Source: Pyrus communis | Lineage: Eukaryota; Streptophyta; Magnoliopsida; Rosales; Rosaceae | Direction of reading: 5' to 3' | Assembly: GCF_963583255.1 (NCBI RefSeq) | Contig: NC_084815.1 | Span: forward strand, 15,051,724 to 15,115,723 | DNA: 64,000 nucleotides | Part shown: positions 58,270-64,000 of the stretch, in pieces | Layout of the letters: the number at the start of each line of letters is the position of its first letter | Numbering within the stretch: position 1 is the first letter of the stretch | Position numbers and translations under genes: made by a program | Notes under the pieces: model-generated | Told to the model about the DNA's origin: nothing | The model's input: the letters and a program-made list of their open reading frames with translations, nothing else | Databases searched by the model: none

Positions 58270-61200
58270 GTATCAGGATAGGTGTCTTTTAGGCTCGAAC
58301 CTTCTTTAGTGAGAACTTACCGAGCTTACATAGTGATGCAGTGATTATTACATCTTGAACTGTTCAGCATTTTTAGTAAACTAAAACAATAAACTTCTCA
58401 CACCTTAATTCTTAACACTTGTTAAGCTCTTATGGTTGTGTTCATTTTGGTCTTGAACAAATCTCGGATTTATGGAAGCTTTAGAGAATTAAGCTATCTC
58501 ATTCTCATAAATGCGACCCCACATTTACTCCTATATAGGTGATACTAATTAAGAGTAATTTGCCTATACTCTTCTTGTGAATAAGATATCAGTACTATTA
58601 CATATGAGTATCCAAACGCTCCACCAAACAATACATAAAATCATCTTGGGAATGAAGTACAGTGTATTTGTTAGTTTGAATTATATCCAACTAGTTTGCC
58701 TATTGAACCTAGTCCATAGGATTTCTAATCATCTAGGTTAGGTTTCCATTTAGACTAACTCATTCAATTCGCTTTAGCCCTATTCCCCTCGATGAATATT
58801 TTACTTACTCTCTTGGCACACCTTTGGCAAACGGATCCACTATATTTTCCTTTGATTTAACATAATCACTGGAAATGATTCCATCAGAGAGCAATTTCTT
58901 AACGCTATTGTTCATGCGTCTTATACGTCGTGACTTTCTATTATATACTTTATTCTTTGCTTTTGCAATGGCAGTCATGTAGTCACAATGAACTCATATA
59001 GCCGTCATAGGTTTAGGCCATATGGGTACATCTTCTAAATTTTTTTGTAGCCATTCTACTTCTTCAACAGCTATCTCTAAGGCAGTGAATTATGATTCCA
59101 TAATGGAATGTGCAATTAATGTTTGTTTAGAGGATTTCTAGGATATTGCTCATCCTCCCATTGTGAAGACATATCCTCTGGTTGATTTCGATTTTGTACT
59201 AGCAGAAATCCAATTTGCATCAATATAGCCTTTTAACATGGGTGGATATTTTACATAATGTAAACCAAAATTAATAGTACCCTTTACTTATCGTAGCACT
59301 CTTACTAGTGCATCCCAATGCATTAGTCTAGGATTACTTGTGTATCGACTAAGCCTGCTTATAACGTATGCTATATCAGGTCTTGTATTATTCATCACAT
59401 ACATTAAATTCTTGATTATTCTAGAGTATTCTAATTGTGATGCACAATCTCCATCACTCTTTTTTAAATTACAATTGGTGTCAAATGGAGTAGCTACTTG
59501 ACTACTCTCAAATTGTCCAAACCTTTTAAGAAATTTCTCTATATAGTGGGATAGAGAAAGTACATAGCCATCAGCATTTCTATTAATTTTAATCCCAAGA
59601 AGATATCTGCAATGTTCAGGCCTTTCATGTTGAAGCATGAATGTAATATTTTCTTAGTTGAGTTGATCACATCTTTATTTGATCCAACTATAAGCATATC
59701 GTCCACATACAAACATACAATGACATATGAATTTGTATTTCCTTTGTAGTAAACACATTTATCACATTCACTTATTTTGAATCCATGTGTCAACATTGTA
59801 TCATCGATTTTTTCATGCCATTATTTAACAAGTCTACGAACTTTGGTTTCTTGACCTTTTATAACAAACTTTTCAAGTTGTTCCATGTATATTTCTTCAT
59901 CTAATTCACCGTATAAAAATGCGGTTTTGACATCCATTTGATGGATTTCCATATCATGCACCATCGTGATTGCGATCAACATCTGTATAGATGTGATTCT
60001 TGACACTAGTGAATATGTATCAAAATAGTCCAAGCCTTGTTTATGTCGGTACCCTTTGGCAACCAACCATGCTTTGTATTTGTCAACGTTTCCGTTAGGT
60101 TTCAGTTTCTTTTTAAATATCCATTTATAACCAATTGGTTTACTTCCAGGGGGTAAGTCTACCAATTCTCATGTGTTATTTTCTAAAATGGACTCAACTT
60201 CACTTTTATTTGCTTCTTTCCAGCAAGAATCCTCTTGACTAGCCATGGCTTCTTTATACTTTTAAGATTCATCCTCAGTCAATAAGGCATGAAATCAGGA
60301 CCAAAATCTTTTGGAGTTTTTGTCCTTTTGCTTCTTCTTGGTTCTAGTCTTTCCTCTGGAAGACTTGATGAATTAGTCTCTCCTAGTTCTCTTCTTCTTG
60401 GAACTTGAAACTTTGTCTTTATAAGGAAAGATATCCTCAAAAAACTCAACATAAACAGATTCCAATATTATGTTATTATGAATATCAGAGATTTCATAAT
60501 TATAAACTAAAAAAAAGGGGAAGCTGCACTATTTGAAGCTAATCTTATGAAAACGCAATCTATGGTTTTAGGTACAAGTTTGACCCATTTCGGCAAAGGA
60601 ACTTGCACTTTGGCAAGGCAACTCCACACTTTTAGTATTTTTATATGTTGTTAGCCTTCCTTTTCAAATTTCATATGGAGACTTATAAGTTTTCTTATGT
60701 GGGATTGGATTTAAAATTACATTCGTAGTAAACAAAGCTTCACCCCACAAATTATGGGGAAGTCCAAAACTATTCAACATAGAATTTATCATGTCCTTGA
60801 AAGTTTGATTTTTCTATTATGCAACACCATTTTATTGTGGTGTATATGGTGCAGTGGTTTGATGTATAATCCCATTCTATGCACAAAATTCTGCAAAAGC
60901 TAAAGATTCATATTCTCCCCCTTTATCGGAACAAAGAATTTTAATCTTCTTGTTAAGTTGGTTTTCAACTTCTGCCTTATATATTTTAAACATACAAAAG
61001 GCTTTATCTTTACTGCGAATTAGATATACATAACAAAACTTGTTGCAATCATCGATGAATGTTATGTAATAGCATTTCCCACCTTTAGTTGGCATTGACC
61101 TAAAATCACATGGATCAGTGTGAATAAGTCCAAGTAATTCGTTGGACTTTTCTTGAACACTTTTGAAAGTTTGTCTTGCAAACTTTGATTCCACGCACCC

Positions 61201-62745
61201 TTCACACTTATACTGTTTTATTGAATCAAATTTTGGTATTAGACCTAAGGTAGCCATTCTATGCAGTGAACGATAATTGATATGTCTTAATCTAGCATGC
61301 CAAATATTGGAAAAGTCAACAATATAAACAGAAGCATTATTCTTATTAATGTTATTAAGCAGCAATTACGTTGAGTTTGAACATCCCATTAGCAAGATAT
61401 CCATTTCCGACAAACATTCCTCCCTTAGTAAGGACAAATTTGTCAGACTCATAAAAGCTTAAATCCTTTGTTTCTTAATAGAGGCCTTGACACTAGTGCA
61501 AATATCCAAATCGTGTAGTACGTCCACGAGGGTCAGTTCTTTGTCCGAGGTAAATTTCAGAACCACGTTTTCTTTTCATGTGGTCACAGAGGCTGAGGCA
61601 TTGCCCATGAATAGATTTCCTTTATTGTTGAGTTGTTGGTATGTGGTGAAAATATTTATGTCACCACAAACATGTTTGGTGGCTCCAATATCAATCCACC
61701 ACTCTTCTGCATCAGCCACCAAATTAACCTCAGACACAATAGTAGCAAGATTTTCCTCTGCCATGTTTGCTTGATTATTGTTGTCATTCGAGTTTGCAGC
61801 AGCATTTTGATCCTTCTTATGGCGGCACACTTCTGCTCTATGCCCAGGTTTACCACAGACCCAACAAAATCCTTTGATATGTTGATTCTTGAAACTTTTG
61901 CCTTTTGGTCTAAGAAAGATGTCATCCCTTGTGATTCCTCTCGTGTTCCTTTTCTTATAATGAGGGAATTTTTTTCTTCGATGTTTGTGCTTCAATAACA
62001 TGAGCCTTTGCTTCCACAGAAGAAGCCTTACCAAGTTTCTCACTTTTTCTGTTATGTTCTTCAATTCGAAGCCTGACAACCAATTCCTCCATGATCATCT
62101 CTTTACGCTTATGTTTCAGATATCTTTTGAAGTCCTTCCATCCATGTGGCAATTTTTCTATAATAGCAGCCACTTGAAAATTATCACTTATATTCATGCC
62201 TTCAGAGTGAATGTCATGAATTATGATTTGAGTCTTCAACTTGTTTGACCACTAGTTTGGAATCAGTCATTTTGAAATCTAGAAATTTTCCAACAATGAA
62301 CTTCTTGGAGCCTGCATCCTCCATTTTGTATTTCTTTTCCAACGACAACCATAAGTCTTTGGTTGTCTATCAGGATACATACACATCATAAAGTGTGTCA
62401 TCCAATCCGTTGAGAATGTAATAGCTTAACCCTCGTTATTGGCGTTGGTGCTTTTTCTTTACATAAAAAAAGGGAAATAGAGTTTTTGCCTGCCAAGCCA
62501 CCTCTCTCTTTTCCAAGCATCAATGAATTCATAATGTCTTTTGTCAACTGGGAATTCTTTTGGTTGAGGAGCCTCTTCCTTCACAACGTGTGCAAGATTC
62601 AATGTTGTTGAATAAAACATCTTTTGTTGCCAATGTTTGAAGTCTCCTCCCTTAAATTTTTCTAGTTTCTCAGCATGAGGGTTCTTAATGCCACTTATAT
62701 TGACTGATTGCTCCATAACAAAGTTTTCTGTCTATAAGATTGTTA
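58270..62745 (-). pseudogene. Older Ty1/copia element: gag, protease, integrase, RT and RNase H remnants
   Basis: Minus strand from gag (62716, MEQSVNISGIKNPH) to the RNase H tail near 58810. Visible pieces: LEKFKGGDFKHWQQKMFY (gag); zinc knuckle CWVCGKPGHRAEVC, intact; protease WWIDIGATKHVC with Ile for the usual Ser; integrase WHARLRHINY, LIHTDPCDF, ITFIDDCNKFC, LCSDKGGEY; RT PIGYKWIFKK and LYVDDMLIVG, intact active site. A segment between RT pieces near 59800-59820 is deleted. Many stops. The 3' UTR runs to 58270 and, past the nested Tat-like element, from 44508 down to the polypurine tract. Confidence 0.85.
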
Positions 62746-63969
62746 GAAACAAAACAAAAAGTATTGAGGTGCTTTTAAAAAAAAGTGAGTATAAAAAAAA
62801 GCTGGGAGTTTTTTGTGTTTGTAAATATTTAACTTCAGCTTTTTTTTCACAGTTTTGGGTGAAAAAAAAGCTAAAAGTTCAAAGCAACAAAAGCTAGCTT
62901 TGAAAAACCAGCTTTGTTTGCTTCCACAACTTATGCGCAAACCTAATTTGCAAGAGGAGCTCAGCCATTTAATGAAACTTTCAAACACCCAAAATGACCT
63001 TAAACAATTAAATAATTGCACATACCAACTGGAGAATGTCGCCAACTTCAATTAGGAGGTCGTCCTCATCGATCTCGCCACAACATCGTTCACTTCCAAC
63101 TTCAACAATCACCGTCATTGACCTTGAATTCCATACCCTAGGACGTTGTTTCTGCCTCTGTCCTTCCTCCCATCTCTTGTCTGTCCTCTCACTTATATGC
63201 CGACAAAATCACGCTGAGAAATACCACCATCTTTTCCGGCGAGGACCATAATCGGTTTTGGCATCATAGATTTGCCTAGATTTCCTAGATTGCACCGCTT
63301 ACAAACGACTGATCTTCGTATTTCTGCAAATTAGGAGAGCCCAGATTGCCCAAACGGACACCAAAACTCAGTTATTCCAAATACCCAAAATTAAATATAG
63401 GAAACTACTTCATATGATCAAATTCACACTATACAATTTCAAAAAGAAAAAATGATTAGTCCGGAAAGAAGAAAAAAACCAGCATCCTGGAGCGTTGGCC
63501 TTGCCTGATGTATATAATGAACTCCTCAAGCAGCTAGACCATATATGTACTGCAAATCAGATGACATGTGAGAGAGATTGAGGAACGAAGCAGAAAATAA
63601 AAAAAGAAGAAGATGGAGCAAAAAAAAATAAAAACTGAGAAAATTGGAGTTGTGGGGGAGACTTCTAGAGAGATGTTTTTGGTTTTTGGAAAGTCTGGTT
63701 CAGTAGTGGGGTAGTGGGAGAGACTACTCGATGTAGATGGAGAAAATTAAATTAATGGCACATCTAGTATTATACCCTTTTGGGTCATTTCACACAGCCA
63801 CAACTATTTTACATAAAAGTTTACCAAACACTATAATACTGCTTTTTTTCCATAAACACTTTTACAAAAAAGTTTACCAAACACTCTACTGCTTTATTTC
63901 ACAACTGCTTATTCTCACAGCACAGCAGAAGTAGTTTTTTTTCAAAGCACAACAATACCAAACTAGCCC
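62746..63969. mobile_element. Longer relative of the 344-base MITE with about 0.9 kb of extra sequence
   Basis: The left arm (about 62780-62925) and right arm (63800-63969) match the arms of the element at 25017-25360: AAAAAAAAGCTGGGAGTT on the left, ACAGCACAGCAGAAG and ATACCAAACTAGCCC on the right. Between them are about 0.9 kb unlike the short copy. TTA is at 62743-62745 and 63970-63972, but the left terminus itself is degenerate, so the left boundary is uncertain. It lies at the 5' end of the older copia gag, possibly as an insertion in its leader. Confidence 0.55.
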
Positions 63970-64000
63970 TTAATGCATTATTCCCACCTTAATTAGTTTG

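Overview
The window reads as nuclear DNA of a dicot plant. It is AT-rich, has GT-AG introns, poly-A-tailed SINEs, Ty1/copia and Ty3/gypsy elements with plant-type tRNA-Met primer sites, and two genes of plant families. The repeat families and the two proteins look like Rosaceae (apple/pear group). That is an impression from memory, not proven here.

Only two intact host genes can be supported. The first is an eight-exon PLAC8-type Cys-rich membrane protein gene on the + strand (coding span 11176-16187, 263 aa). Its second intron contains an old LTR retroelement remnant. The second is a single-exon RING-H2 E3 ligase gene on the - strand (26555-27058, 167 aa) that closely resembles the brassinosteroid-responsive protein BRH1. 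A decayed, intron-containing fragment of a chloroplast RRM protein gene (CP29/CP31 type) at 7381-8965 sits inside a roughly 3 kb inverted-repeat element and looks captured.

Most of the rest is mobile DNA. 0.9-6 kb: a decayed Ty3/gypsy array in the order integrase-LTR-gag, one LTR shared by two internal regions. 7.1-10.2 kb: the inverted-repeat element with the gene fragment and a nested MITE. 17-30.8 kb: a solo LTR of the same gypsy family with a perfect 5-bp target duplication, several MITEs, SINEs, and a 480-bp fold-back element with an 11-bp target duplication. 33.2-38.1 kb: a complete Ty1/copia element with LTRs identical by eye, a 5-bp target duplication and a gag-pol frame broken by one stop codon. 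40.4-41.5 kb: a fragment resembling an endogenous caulimovirid. 42.6 kb to the end: an old copia element interrupted near its 3' LTR by a 13.75 kb Tat-like Ty3/gypsy element.

The most unusual object is that 13.75 kb element (44514-58264). It has both LTRs, a GATAT target duplication, and a degenerate gag-pol on the - strand. Between integrase and the 3' LTR it carries a multi-exon reading frame on the opposite strand (46228-49452), with its own TATA box, a plant-mobile-domain-like region and a coiled-coil tail. Both this cargo gene and the pol are now broken; the RT active-site motif has lost one aspartate. An intact relative elsewhere in the genome would be the thing to look for.
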